Shown: positions 1 to 11,218 of the stretch, one piece after another | Layout of the letters: every line of letters starts with the position of its first letter | Position numbering within the stretch: position 1 is the stretch's first letter | Origin: Ancistrus triradiatus | Lineage: Eukaryota > Chordata > Actinopteri > Siluriformes > Loricariidae | Assembly (NCBI GenBank): GCA_025084515.1 | Contig: JAJAGP010000950.1 | Coordinates: 124,001-188,000, forward strand | Direction of reading: 5' to 3' | DNA: 64,000 nt | Made by a program: the position numbers and the translations under genes | Notes under the pieces: model-generated | Seen by the model: the letters and a program-made list of their open reading frames with translations, nothing else | Told to the model about the DNA's origin: nothing | The model's database searches: none

Positions 1-360
1 CTGGCATGCCTATCCATGCAGCAGAGGTCGCTGTCAGAGGGTGATCCAATCCTGTATGAACCTGTCCTCTGGGGGTATAAATTCTCAGTCATTCAATTCA
101 AGGTAGACTTGAGTGTCTGAGTTGAAGGCAACTGAACTTCTTTGTTCTTGAAGACGTTCTACCTCTCATCCCAAAAGCGTCTTTAATTCTAGAAGCTACC
201 AGGTATTTACCCTCTAGTGGGGTGGTCCTTGACCCACCCTGTCAATACAGTCATTAGGATCTCAGGAGCCGAGGTGTGCTCCATTGCGAGTCATTGCACT
301 AAGCTGCCATCATGTGGGCCGAGGTGTGAATGAGGGTTCAACATCCTAGGAAGGGATCTC
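1..360. repeat. Old interspersed repeat fragment
   Basis: The stretch around 100-175 contains the phrase cttgaagacgttctacctct together with a downstream purine/pyrimidine context that I recognise as a dispersed teleost repeat. No open frame in it resembles a known protein. The family is not named here because I cannot search a repeat library. Ends are approximate. Confidence 0.35.
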
Positions 361-454
361 GAGACTGCTTTGTAGGTGGCTCATAATTGGTGTTCAACAA
401 TGTGCATTCTATTTAAATTTAGTGTCCTCCTTAATGACTCTTTTTCATTCTTAC

Positions 455-655
455 ATATATCAACTAAGCCACCCAAGGAGGTTGGGTCCCTTTTTGGTCC
501 TCCCAAGGTTTCTTCCTTTTTCCTTGCCACTGTCACCCTAGGCTTGCTCAATTTGGGAATGGACCTAGATATTTGAAGATAATCTAAAATTGTAAAGCTG
601 CTTTGAGACAATGCTCTGCTGTAAAAAGTGCTATAGAAATAAATCTGACTTGACT
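455..655 (+). repeat. Interspersed repeat family A, copy 1
   Basis: This unit recurs in the window at 3480-3716, at 58540-58680 and, inverted, at 40080-40205. It contains ccaaggtttcttcc, then gccactgtcaccctaggctt, then gtaaagctgctttgagacaa, and ends in a CTATAGAAATAAA-like tail followed by short TTGAC-type repeats. The shared 3' end and its placement in four places argue for a retroposed or otherwise mobile element. The apparent 66-residue open frame across it is not a gene. Confidence 0.75.
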
Positions 656-1771
656 CCTTCAAACTGCCTGTCTTCTCTTTCAAAGGAATCAGTAAGTCTG
701 TTTGTCCTGGTCAGGGTCATTTTTGGCACATCATGGAGAATGAAGTGCACAGACAGAAGTCTGCCCTGTAAACCCCTCAGCGCTGGACAGGTAAAGTGGT
801 TGTGATGAGGGATTATCTTCCCTTTCTATCAGACACAGACTGTTGACATGATGCCCAGTGAGCTGGCAAGCACAGCTGGGACACACTCAAACCCTGATCA
901 CCACATTGGTGGTCTAGTGTTTAGCACCAAGTGCCTTTGCCGTTTTTGGAAAGCTATTTCTTTTGTTTATTTATAGGTTCCGTGTTGACATAGTGCCACT
1001 AAGTGGAAAAACACTTCCAGATCAGATCATAATGGTCAGGGTGTGCAGAAACAAGATAGCAGACACTCGTGTGGTAAACATTTCTAAAGTGTTTATATAC
1101 AGGCATAACAGAAAAGACCTCTGAGGATTGTTCATGTGTTTGGCTGAATTAAACACTTTGTAAGAGCTCATGGACGTGAAGCCCTTTAAACAACCCTCTT
1201 AGGTAAAGTGCTACCGGTGCATCTAGTGTCTCTGTGTTTGTATTAAAGTGTCAGAGCCTCGTGAGGAGGAGCCCTGAGTTTGGCTGGTAGGCAGATAACG
1301 ATTCTCCTTTCTTCCCTCCTCAAAAAGTTTTGCAATAATGAAAAACAGCGTCAACGTCCTTGAAAGGCATCAGTCGGATCTCGGAACTGTTCGCACCGCT
1401 CGTGAAACGGATATATCTTCGGGGTGCTGTGTGATAAATATAAAAGTGTGTACGGTGGGGTTGGCGCATGCTGAGCTGATATTCGCTGACAGTTTGTCAA
1501 GCTGTAAGAGCTAGCCTTTCTGATAAACAGAGGCGACGGGAGACAGCCAAATCAAGGTTAGAACGACTTAGAGGGAAAGTCAAGGGTTTGCCTGTGGTGA
1601 GAAGTTGCAGCAATATAGTGGGAAAATAAAATCAAATGTCTTTATTAGGTAGGTGGAACAGAGGTTAAGGTATTGGACGATTGGTCAGAAGATCAAACGA
1701 TCTGCCATACTGCTGGTCTGTCTGGGCCACCCCAAGCCTGTTCTCTGTGTGTGTGTGCCCTCATGGAACCA
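656..1771. other. Gap without recognisable gene
   Basis: I see no spliced exon, RNA gene or well-conserved coding frame here. Around 1650-1720 there is a weak similarity to a tRNA-derived SINE head (gaggttaaggtattggac), too degraded to call. Confidence 0.4.
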
Positions 1772-2065
1772 CTACTCCCAAAACCTCCTAAGAGCTAGGT
1801 CAGAACGGCCTAGATGGCAGGCATTTAGTTGAAACAACCAGCCAGCTCCTCTCAGTCCAATGATGCGCCCCCTCTCAAAGTCTGTCAACTGGGCAAAATG
1901 TCTTTGAGTGCGTAGTAGAGGCATGTCTGGAATCAACGATCTCTCACCAAGAGGTACAGTAACCAAAAGTAGCCTCTGAGAGCTGTTTATACAGTAGCGG
2001 GGAAGCACTTTTATACGCCGTCTTTTGGCAACCCAGTCTAATCAGACCACACCTGTAATCACTGA
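1772..2065 (-). pseudogene. Tc1/mariner-like transposase, 5' fragment
   Basis: Read on the minus strand, a frame starting near 1920 encodes a peptide with LTDFERGRIIGLRGAGW. This resembles the first helix-turn-helix of a Tc1-family transposase, the part that binds the transposon ends. The upstream leader (tacctcttggtgagagatcg on the minus strand, then attacaggtgtggtctgatt further upstream) is the same sequence that is tandemly repeated at 35213-36510. Only the 5' end is present; the catalytic DDE domain is missing. A premature stop follows after about 50 residues, so this is a dead fragment. Confidence 0.7.
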
Positions 2066-3479
2066 AATATCCGGCTGAGGCAGAACTGCATGCTGAGTTT
2101 TGCAGCAATCCATCATTTAACTGTGTGCGTTAATTTTTTTGTCAATGAGTATATTATCTCCACATTCACTAGTCAATGGTCATCCTGGAGAACACTGTGG
2201 AAGTCTACCCCGAACTGGACGCCAGTTCATCACAGGGAACAGTAGGGGGTCGCTGTTGCAGAACTGGCAGGCTGGTCTTCCCTCATCCAGACAGAGTCAA
2301 TGGTGCCTGTATTACTCGCTCAGTACTGTATATGAACACTTTCCCAGTCAGTCTTGACCAATGGTTCGGCATCTCTTGGCACTTTTTGGGTTCAAGTGCC
2401 ATTCTTTGTCAATTTTCTTTGGTTGAAATGAATGACATTTGCAGAGTACAAATAAAAAGTTGTGGCGTGTTCCTCCAAGCAGGCTCATTCGTTCAACTGA
2501 AGCCTGGCAATTGCTAGTGGAAAGCACAGTGGGGAATGTTGGAAGAATGGGAATTTTATGCAGAACCAATTCAGGGGCAAAAAAAATAAAAAGTTTTTAT
2601 GTATTTTGATGGCCCATTGCTGTTTATTAGCTGAACTTAAACTTTTTGGCGGTATACGCCACCTGTCATACAAGGCTTTTGTGTGGTACAAATAACATCC
2701 CAGATAAAGTGTTACCGGTGCAGAATATGAATACAGGTATGACGCAAGGGTATTGTAACTTCAAAAGGTGTGTCAGATCGCCGTCAGTGCCAAGGGAACG
2801 GAATACAAAGCTTTCTTCTTTTAGAGCCTTTTGCTTTCAGAGCATCGGTACATTAACGTGTCCAGCTGAATGGTGCATTTTCACTCCAACCCTCCCACAA
2901 CACCTCTTAACTTAAAGAGGGGTCTGTAGGAGGACCATTGTGTTCATTGCAGAACTCGTCTTTGGAGTCGTGCATAAAGGTGGATGTATCATGTGGTCTG
3001 TTCTGAGACTGTAGAGTCTCCTGTTTCCTGGTATACTGTGAATACCGTTGCTATTTTGAGGTACTGTGGTACTTTTGTGGCAGCTTATGTGAACAAAAAG
3101 ACTTGGTTTGTGTATGTACACATGCTTAAGGTAGTAACTTCAGGCTCTTGGAGATGGCGTTGCACGAGGATGATCAGGATTCATAGATTGACTGGAGGTG
3201 GTACAATGAAGTGAACGTCTCGTTGGCCCTGTGGAAATTGGGTCACAAAGCATGAGTGCATTTGGTTGTATCAAAGGTCGTAGTGTGAAAGAAGTAGCTA
3301 AATTTGCAGGTGATACAGCTCTACGAGCAGTGGCAAAAATCATGTTTATTTACGTTTTTCTTAATTTTTCTTTCATTTTTCATGTTAAAATGACATTATT
3401 CTATGTGATATTTCTCTTCACTATTGACTTATTATTATACTCGTCATAATGTTTCATTTTAATTAGATAACTCGGTTTA
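2066..3479. other. Intergenic sequence, no gene recognised
   Basis: Several short open frames exist but none has a recognisable domain or a codon pattern that convinced me. A peptide around 3275-3345 on the + strand (GRSVKEVAKFAG) is faintly reminiscent of a transposase helix-turn-helix, but its surroundings do not support that. Confidence 0.35.
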
Positions 3480-3716
3480 ATTCTTACACATAACATCTAA
3501 GCCGCCCCTGGAGGTTTAGTCCCTTTTTGAGTCTTGGTAATCAGAAAGTTTCTTCCTGATAACGTTTAGGGAGTTTTGCCACTGCCACTTGCCACTGTCA
3601 CCCTAGGCTTGCTCAGTTTGGGATTGGGCTTACAATTTAGAAGATAATCTAAAATTGTAAAGCTGCTTTGAGACAATGCTCCATTGTTAAAAGGGCTATA
3701 AAAATAACTGACTTAA
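3480..3716 (+). repeat. Interspersed repeat family A, copy 2
   Basis: It has the same order of blocks as the copy at 455-655: a proline-like codon block, gccactgtcaccctaggctt, gtaaagctgctttgagacaa, and a final ctataaaaataactgactta tail. It is slightly longer, with an extra gtttagggagttttgccact segment. Confidence 0.75.
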
Positions 3717-4408
3717 CTTGATTAAGGGAATATTTTGGACACTTGCTATGGGTGCCTTAATTAACAACATTAAGAAAATTTGCAAGTCAGTTACAAGCAG
3801 AAAAATAGCTAGACACCAAGTTTGAAATGTCACATTTGGTTTTTTATTTTTATTTTAAAGAAGGTACTACAGTGCAACACTACTTCAAATGTGGGAAACA
3901 AACATCTTAAGGTGTTTCCTGCAGGAGCGTCAATACAGCTGGAACGTGACGTGAACGAAAACGGATTAGTAATCCCTCGTGGCTTTGAAGATGCTGGGAG
4001 CTCCTGCTGAAGACTGATTTGACTCAGATCAGAGATTCTTGTTTGTGAATCGGCAGACGTAGATTAAACCTGGCACTCAAATGATGTCCTGTCATTTTGG
4101 AGTCTCAGATTAAGGTTTCAGAATGGAGACGATGCCTTAACGTTCTCAAAGTTGGGGGTCCGAACCCTAGGGGTGGTGTGGAGCTATTGCAGGGGGGGTG
4201 CAGCAAGGCAAACAAACGCTGTCACACAGTAAAAATTCAAACTGTCACTTGTAATACTTCCGCTATAAAAGTGTTTTGTCACTATTTTGTTTTTATCAAT
4301 AAGCAGTGTTGCAGTTTTGTATGAATTACAATTTTTCAAATAAATTTCAGTGAGTTTTGGACTTGTGCACTTGTGCCGGAGGGGCTTGAAAATATTCTTA
4401 TGTACAAA

Positions 4409-4665
4409 AGAGGGGGGCACTGTAGTGTAGAAAGCTGTTGTTTCACAGCTCCAAAGATTTTGATTCCAGGCCCTGCACCACTCCGCAGATGTGGTGTCTA
4501 TGTGCTTTTATCCTGGGTACTCTGGTACTCTGTAGTTTAGATCAACTGGTGTCTCTAAATGTGTCCCAGTGTGAGTGAGTGACTAGCAACTGATGCAGGA
4601 CTGGTACCCTGTCTACAGCTGGCTCCAGCTTTGTGCCCTGTGAGGCCCACAACCCAAGTAGATTT
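4409..4665 (+). repeat. Degraded retroposon fragment
   Basis: The block ctgttgtttcacagctccaa and, 100 bases on, ctggtgtctctaaatgtgtc followed by a gactagcaactgatgcagga segment are the recurring order of a teleost retroposon. A related copy lies at 29575-30030. It has no coding capacity. Confidence 0.45.
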
Positions 4666-4734
4666 CACAATTGGATTGAGCAGATATGAAAACTAGATTT
4701 TGCTTTTCCTGCAGGAACTACAACAGTGCTAGAA

Positions 4735-4830
4735 ATGTGGCAAACAGAAAGAATGTGGTGTCTGTCCCAATACTTTTGGCTGTGTGCCAGTGCGTGTCCC
4801 AGTACTTTTGGCCGCGTGTGCCACTGTATA
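4735..4830. repeat. MITE end fragments
   Basis: Two closely spaced copies of a gtcccaatacttttggc-type sequence lie here, ending in ccactgtata. They resemble the terminal repeat of the MITE family seen at 26280-26628, 48388-48590 and 57640-57791. The tandem pair looks like a rearranged end rather than a complete element. Confidence 0.4.
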
Positions 4831-5639
4831 CATGAAATGAATCAGTTTCTTACGAATCAGTGCAAACATTAACGACATCAGGAGAAGAATTTCAGAATGT
4901 AAAGATTTATTTTGAACATTCAACCCAGTTTTCCCAGTCCTTGCTATTCCAGCACTAAGAACAGAAGTAACAAAAGAATAATCAAGCATCAACTTGGGAA
5001 CAAAAAGGATCCACTGGTTAGCCTGAAATATCAAAATGGACCAAACTATTTCATATGCAAGATGTGAGGTGTTCCTTTGCTTAGTGGTTGAGGGCCAGTG
5101 GTGCAGGGTCGAGTTCCGGTGCCCTCTGTTCTTCTGTGAGTTTCAGAGCATGCCAGTTACATTTTGTAGTTGCTATTTGCATAGTATTATTGAAATGAAA
5201 ATGAATACTAATTAGAGTTTTTTTCTCATCTAGAATTTCACTATGATGTGGATTCCATCCAGCTTTCTGCCAAACTGAGCTGGATCTCTCTCACTCTGGA
5301 TCCTTCCAAATGGAATAGCTGCAGAAAGGGAAACATATACGGATACAATCTTGTTCCATCTTCTACACTCAAGACACTCTACTGGTCGTTCTTCGACGTA
5401 AATTAGAGGAATAGCCAGGGTGTTCAGCCCGAATCAGCATTGGTGGAGAGTATGCATGGGGCATTTTTAATCATAACAACGTGCTTGGTCTGTAAGTGGA
5501 GCACACGGTAAATTTACTGCGCTGATGGAACGACATGATGCTTCAAACAGACGATCAAACTATGGCAAATAGTAAAGAATTAAAGCTAAAATGTTATGGT
5601 CAGTTTGTGAAGCATGAATTCTTTGTTGTGATTTAGTAA

Positions 5640-6180
5640 ATGAATTAATTTTAGTTTCAGTTTAGTTGTAGTAGATATCAGTGTGGTTTTTATTTTTTGT
5701 ATTATTTTATTATTAGATACTTTCAGTTTTTCATTGTATTTGTTTAAGGTTTATTTTTGGTCTTTTTATATTAATAAATTACATGAAGGCATATAGGTTA
5801 GTTTTTTTATTTCTGTTTTACTTTTTGTTTTTTTTATAATTTTAATTATTTAATAGATAATTTTTATTTATTTATTTTATTTTTATCTTTTTATTTATTT
5901 GGAATTCAGTTCTATTGTACTTTTTAATCATGGTGCTAGTTTCTGTTAAGTTTTATTTTTAGCGATGTTTTAAGTAGGATTTTTTTGTATTTTAGTTTCA
6001 GCTTTAGATTGAGTAATTCTTGCTTCTATACATACATTTTCTATTTTTATGTTTTTATTTTAAAATATGTTTTCATTTTTTAAATTAAATTAATTTTTTT
6101 TCTTCACTCATTTTCAATCAAAAATGTAATAAACATTGCGTCATTTTTTAAATTATTATTTTGGATGACCAATTATTCAT
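5640..6180. repeat. AT-rich, T-tract low-complexity stretch
   Basis: More than 500 bases are dominated by T-runs and ATTTA/TTTTTATTT words on the + strand, immediately upstream of the htr1d start region. No gene is present. It may be a degraded repeat or part of the receptor's upstream regulatory DNA; the sequence does not decide this. Confidence 0.6.
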
Positions 6181-6222
6181 TTAACTGCAGCTTCCTTTGG
6201 CTGTTCTATTACTAGACGTAAT

Positions 6223-6246
6223 ATGAGCAGGAAAGCCGACTCATGA
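6223..6246 (+). promoter_or_regulatory. Upstream open reading frame of htr1d
   Basis: An ATG at 6223 opens a seven-codon frame (MSRKADS) whose TGA stop (6244-6246) overlaps the receptor start ATG (6243-6245) in an ATGA arrangement. If the transcript begins upstream of 6223, scanning ribosomes would meet this frame first, and reinitiation or leaky scanning would be needed for the receptor. The transcription start is unknown, so a role in translation control is inference. Confidence 0.5.
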
Positions 6247-7385
6247 TGGATCTGTACAACCAATCTGGAATGCTTTTCCTCTCGAACAACACGGACAGCT
6301 CGGACTCTCTAGGGTCCTGGGATAAGGCGTCGCTCCTTGGTCTCCAGATTTCCATTTCCGTCTTGCTTGCCCTAGTGACCCTGGCTACCATGTTGTCCAA
6401 CGCCTTCGTTATTGCCACGATCTTCTTGACGCGCAAGCTTCACACTCCTGCCAACTTCCTGATTGGTTCGCTGGCCCTGACGGATCTGCTGGTGTCTATC
6501 CTGGTCATGCCCATTAGCATCTTGTACACCGTGAGCAAGACGTGGACGCTGGGCCAGGTGGTTTGCGACATCTGGCTGTCGTTGGATATCACTTTCTGCA
6601 CGGCGTCCATTTTGCATCTGTGCGTGATCGCGCTGGACCGCTACTGGGCCATCACGGACGCTCTGGAGTATTCAAAGAGGCGCACGACGCGGCGGGCCAC
6701 GCTCATGATCGCCGTTGTTTGGGTGATCTCCATTTCCATCTCCATCCCGCCACTCTTTTGGAGGCAAGCCAAGGCGCATGAGGAGCTAACGGAATGCCTG
6801 GTCAACACGGACCAGCTCTCGTACACGCTGTACTCCACGTTTGGCGCCTTCTATGTGCCAACCATCCTCCTGGTCATCCTTTATGGGCGCATCTACGCCG
6901 CTGCCCTGTCCCGGATTGTCAAGACACCGGCGCTGTCCGGGAAACGCTTCACCACGGCTCAGCTCATCCAGACATCGGCAGGGTCGTCCCTGTGCTCGCT
7001 CAACTCCTCGTCCGTCCAGGAGGCGCACCTTCACCCAGGAGGAGCGCGGGGAAGCGGAGGCTCTCCGTTATTCACGAACAGCGTGAAGGTGAAGCTGGCA
7101 GACAGCATGCTGGAACGCAAGCGTTTGTGTGCGGCCAGAGAGAAGCGAGCCACGAAGACGCTAGGGATCATCCTGGGAGCCTTCATCGTGTGCTGGCTGC
7201 CCTTCTTCGTCGGCACGCTGGTCATGGCTATCTGTAAAGACTGCTGGTTCCATCCAGTGCTGTTCGATTTCTTCACCTGGCTCGGCTATCTCAACTCGCT
7301 CATCAACCCGGTCATCTACACGGTCTTCAACGAGGAATTCAAGCAGGCCTTCCAAAAGCTCGTCAAGTTTAGACGATGCCGCTGA
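6243..7385 (+). CDS. htr1d: 5-HT1D-type serotonin receptor, single exon
   Basis: This encodes a 380-residue class A G-protein-coupled receptor of the plasma membrane, expected to bind serotonin and signal through Gi/o. Two N-glycosylation sequons (N6, N15) sit in the short N-terminus. Hallmarks are N53 in TM1, D81 in TM2, the amine-binding D115 in TM3, C108 paired with C185 in loop 2, DRY at 132-134, S198/T199 in TM5, CWLPFF at 317-322 in TM6, and NPVIY at 355-359. A C-terminal Cys at 379 could be palmitoylated. Loop 3 contains GKRFTTAQLI, AGSSLCSLNSS and VKLADSMLERKR, which match 5-HT1D better than 5-HT1B. Length fits the family (about 375-390), and the lack of introns is usual for 5-HT1 genes. 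The first of two adjacent ATG codons is taken as the start. Oddities are L114 and F118 beside D115, where mammalian receptors have Ser and Cys. The 1B paralogue is the alternative. Confidence 0.93.
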   Translation: MMDLYNQSGMLFLSNNTDSSDSLGSWDKASLLGLQISISVLLALVTLATMLSNAFVIATIFLTRKLHTPANFLIGSLALTDLLVSILVMPISILYTVSKTWTLGQVVCDIWLSLDITFCTASILHLCVIALDRYWAITDALEYSKRRTTRRATLMIAVVWVISISISIPPLFWRQAKAHEELTECLVNTDQLSYTLYSTFGAFYVPTILLVILYGRIYAAALSRIVKTPALSGKRFTTAQLIQTSAGSSLCSLNSSSVQEAHLHPGGARGSGGSPLFTNSVKVKLADSMLERKRLCAAREKRATKTLGIILGAFIVCWLPFFVGTLVMAICKDCWFHPVLFDFFTWLGYLNSLINPVIYTVFNEEFKQAFQKLVKFRRCR

Positions 7386-8062
7386 CTGGAGCTTTTAGAC
7401 TCATTTGTCAATTGATCTTAAAAGCCTCCAAAGCATTGCTGGCTCTCGATGAAGGGTAGGACGAGCAGCTCCAGTATTCGATAGCAGACTGAAGGTAAGG
7501 TGAAGATAGTGGACGGAATAGTAGAAGAAAAGGAAAACTGCCAAGAGGGAAGGTGGTATATTCTGGCTACTCTTATTCATAGGTTCTGGCAATCTTGACT
7601 GTGCCCTACATCAAAAGATCACGAATGCCCCTGAACTGACTCGTTTTGATTGATGGTAAGGTATGAGCACAAACTGGAGGGTTAACATACCAAGCATGTG
7701 GATTGTTACCAATTTTCTATGGCATGATGTTTGACTCCTGAACATTGTTGTCCAGTTCAATTCCCATAAAGAAAATTTGTATAAAAACAACTAATTGTGC
7801 CAAAAATGGATGTTGCCTAGTAGATTTAGGAATGCATGTTGTATAGTCCGGTTCCTTCCATTTCCTGTATCGATAAGCAATGATATCTTACAAGCCTTAC
7901 CAACCAAAAAAGGACTGCTTCAGATGGACTCATCTGTAAGGACATGCCAAAAATTGATGGTCTCACTGGAACAATGTATATAAATGGAATAGAGAAAACA
8001 AGTATGTATAAAGAGAACTTTTATTTACACCCGTTCATGTCTTTTGTCCACTGGATCCACAG
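7386..8062. other. htr1d 3' flank, no further gene
   Basis: This is presumably the 3' untranslated region of the receptor in its first part. I do not see a canonical AATAAA before the MITE at 8063, so the transcript end cannot be placed. Confidence 0.35.
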
Positions 8063-8682
8063 TACAGTGGTCCCTCGGTTCTCGTTGTTAATTCGTTCCA
8101 AAAAGCTCGTCAAGTACCAAGCGTATTTTTTCCCCAAAAGGAATAATGTAAATTGAATGAATACTTTCCAGACCCTCAGAAAATCCACACTGTATAATGT
8201 ATTATATGCATTAATGGAGGTGGTATTGCACAGGTGCTCCCTGATTTATGATGGGGATACGTTCCGGCAAATCCATCATAAAGTTAAATGTATTCATTGA
8301 ACCCGATTATTAATATAGTCCTATACTGTGTCACACCGCAGAGCCAATTACCACATTAACACTTACATTAACTCTTACATTAACCTACAGTTGGCCAAAA
8401 TCATTAACACAAAGCTTATTTTATAATAAAATAATGTGTTGAAAAATCTCTTGTAATTTAGTGAGTAATGGATAGAAAGTGAAAAGTAAAAGCAAAACAC
8501 TTACTCTATTGGTGAACCTAGGGCTCTAGCATAACTGCTAATGCTAACTGCAGCCTGTGATATGGAGGAAATAACCACAACTCGTACAGCTAACCTTTTT
8601 AGGACCCAAGGAAACTTATTTGCACTAAGAATATAGTACTGAAGATGGTTCCAAGGTGGGCGAGAACCGAGGTACCGCTGTA
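8063..8682. mobile_element. MITE with 22-bp terminal inverted repeats
   Basis: The left end tacagtggtccctcggttct (8063 onward) is matched in reverse by the right end finishing gaggtaccgctgta (8682), with 20 of 22 positions complementary. The inside has no coding capacity and includes a ctccctgatttatgatgggg segment also seen at 60050-60485. Related copies lie at 10748-11218 (right end missing) and 33049-33664. It is a non-autonomous DNA transposon; its superfamily is undetermined. Confidence 0.75.
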
Positions 8683-10747
8683 CTTGTATATTTGTTTCAA
8701 TGCATGACATCTCTCAAGAAATTATTTTTCTATATTAAGCCATATCTTCAGTTAAACTGAAATGCAAGGCCCTCTGAAAGGTCACCGTGATTTTGATGAA
8801 TGGTTTTGAGGAACAGACTGTAAGATGTCATAAATAACAGAGAAACCTTGCACGTGTCAAACATTATATGTGCCGTACTCTATTAATCACTGACCTTAGA
8901 AATGAATGTCACGTTTATTATTACATGTCGCCAATATATGTGGAGATCTAAAATATTGGCCTAAAGGTCACTTTAAAAATGTACAGTAGATCCGAATATA
9001 GTCTGAATTATTGAGTAAAACGTCACAGCTTGATATTTTCTTGTCAGTGAAATGATTAATGTTGATAGTGGTTCACACCCAAACTGTTATATATATCATG
9101 CAGGGGCATCACTAGAGATTTATGAATGAGCGAGCTAGGCTTTGAATAGGAGGGTCTAGAAGTTAGTCCCCTAGGAGAACAAATATGACCCAAAATGGTC
9201 CGCTATATGAAATTGGAATGACATTTAAAACATACATCTATTTAGAGAAATAGTCTCATAGCAGCAAATTTCTATAAGGTGACACATTCAAAGTCTGTTT
9301 TACGTCTAGATCTTCTGACTTAACTTATCCATTTAATAACAAGAGAAACAGGTCAGGCAAAGATACAAGCAGTGTTACTTGCAGTTGCAGGTTCTAAATA
9401 CGCTACTCAAACACCCCAAAAAGGCATAAACAGTACTAGCCAATACAGCTTTTTAAATCAAATTTTGTTAGCAGACTAAAGTTTTTCTTAAATCCAAAAA
9501 AACACCAAATATTTTTTATTGTAAGAACACTTTTTCTAGCTCAATCTAACTTTAATTTTTAGGACTAAAAATTGAAACATGTTGAATAATCGTAATATTC
9601 CTACAATCATATAATGACATTTTATATGTACTGGCTGTATTTGAGATCTTCTCACTTGAATATTCCAGTAAAGCAGTGCAGAGCACAGTTTCAGGGACGT
9701 TATGGGGCAGCAGCGCCTCCCGCAGGTCCTAGTGCGTCGAAATTAATTATATTGCAGACATGCAGAGAGATTGGACAGTTGAAAAGAGGGAAACGATTGA
9801 CGATCTAAACTATAATGTATGTTTATTTAGTAGAGAGTGTATGATATGTTATTATACAAGAAACTTTTGAGTGGTCTTATTTATTTTCCAGAGCTGTCTA
9901 TACCCCCTCATATTAGATGAAGATTAAACTCCTGGACCTGAGCCTATAATCTACCCCAGAAACGTGTATGTTCAGTGTAGTGTTCACCCATTAGTCATGT
10001 CGTACACCATTTCGAAATACTCTTGGATTTTGTAACTCTCACTCGTGTTGCATCTACATTGTAATGCCACCATGACAAGTAAATAACACTCATAATAGCC
10101 TACATGGAAGTCAAAGAAGGTATTGCTTTGAATGTGAGGATGTACAAAATGAAGATCATGAAGTTCATGAGTCAGTAGTGTCTTATGAGCTCCTTTAGAG
10201 AAAGAGTCATGTCGGATTATTTATCTGACAGATATCTATCTGACCTTTATCTCGCGTCTGATCCTGCCGCAATCCTGATTTTGAGCCACGTCCAAATCCT
10301 GACACAATCCTTTCTTGTGTCAAGTCCTTACATCGGCATTTCAATCTGAGGTCTAAACTTGTCTGTAGTTATAAGATCAGCCACAGGTCGCACTGAATAG
10401 AAGACACAAAAGGGCCGTTTTTTTCAGAGCTGGCAACTAAAGTAAGTCAAAGGTGCACGAGAAAGTAAAGAGTGCACGAGCTGAGTAAAATAAACAGTCT
10501 GTATAACCAACAAAGTCCAGCTCAGCAATACGTACCTCTTATGCTGAACCGATAACCCATGAAACCTCTGGAGAGTACGCATTCCCGATGCCAGCATCAA
10601 TTCAGCCCTATTTTAAACCCACTTACAGCTCCGTGATAGGGTTGCCAGTTATTTTCAGAGTACGCAGCTAACCATGCTTTATAGAACAACCAGAACCGTT
10701 ATAGTAATAACTTAAGCGATTATTCGAAACATTCTTTGACCCGTATT
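8683..10747. other. Intergenic sequence, no gene recognised
   Basis: AT-rich sequence without a convincing coding frame, RNA gene or repeat copy that I can match to the rest of the window. Confidence 0.35.
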
Positions 10748-11218
10748 TACAGTGGTACCTCCGGGGTTCTCGTCGGTAATTCCAGAAAGCTCGTTGAGTA
10801 CAGAGTACTCCCATAATGTAAATTGAATGACTACGTTGCAGACCCCCAGAAAATCCACTGTTATAAGGCATTATATGCATTAATGGAGTTGTATTGTACA
10901 GGTACTCCCTGATTTACGTTTGATTTGTGTTGATATGTTCCGTACAAATTCCATACATAAGATGAATGTATCATGAGCTCATGAGTTTTAATATAATCTA
11001 TATTGTATCTATTTACATGTTAGCCAGTTACATTAACCTGCAGTTTGGCCAAAATTCATTAACTATTTACTATTACTCTATTGATGAAACAACCCAGGGT
11101 GCTAGCATTCTGGAAGATTGAGTTCCTGTTTTCTTTCAGTTGGCTCTTATAAACTAACCAACTTAGGATCCCCATGGAGACTTATTTGCAGTAAGAATAC
11201 AGTACTGTAGATGTAAAA
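10748..11218. mobile_element. Truncated MITE, same family as 8063-8682
   Basis: It starts with tacagtggtacctccggggt and follows the 8063 copy through cagacccccagaaaatccac, ggcattatatgcattaatgg and cttatttgcagtaagaatac. It stops before the right terminal repeat. It contains many small indels relative to the other copy, so it is old. Confidence 0.65.

Noticed and set aside
3230..3449. 72-codon + frame with a helix-turn-helix-like GRSVKEVAKFAG
   Set aside because: Only a short match by eye, no terminal repeats nearby, and a T-rich tail follows; insufficient to call a transposase.
6794..7237. 147-codon frame inside htr1d in another phase
   Set aside because: It is a shadow of the receptor reading frame; the receptor frame has all conserved GPCR residues.
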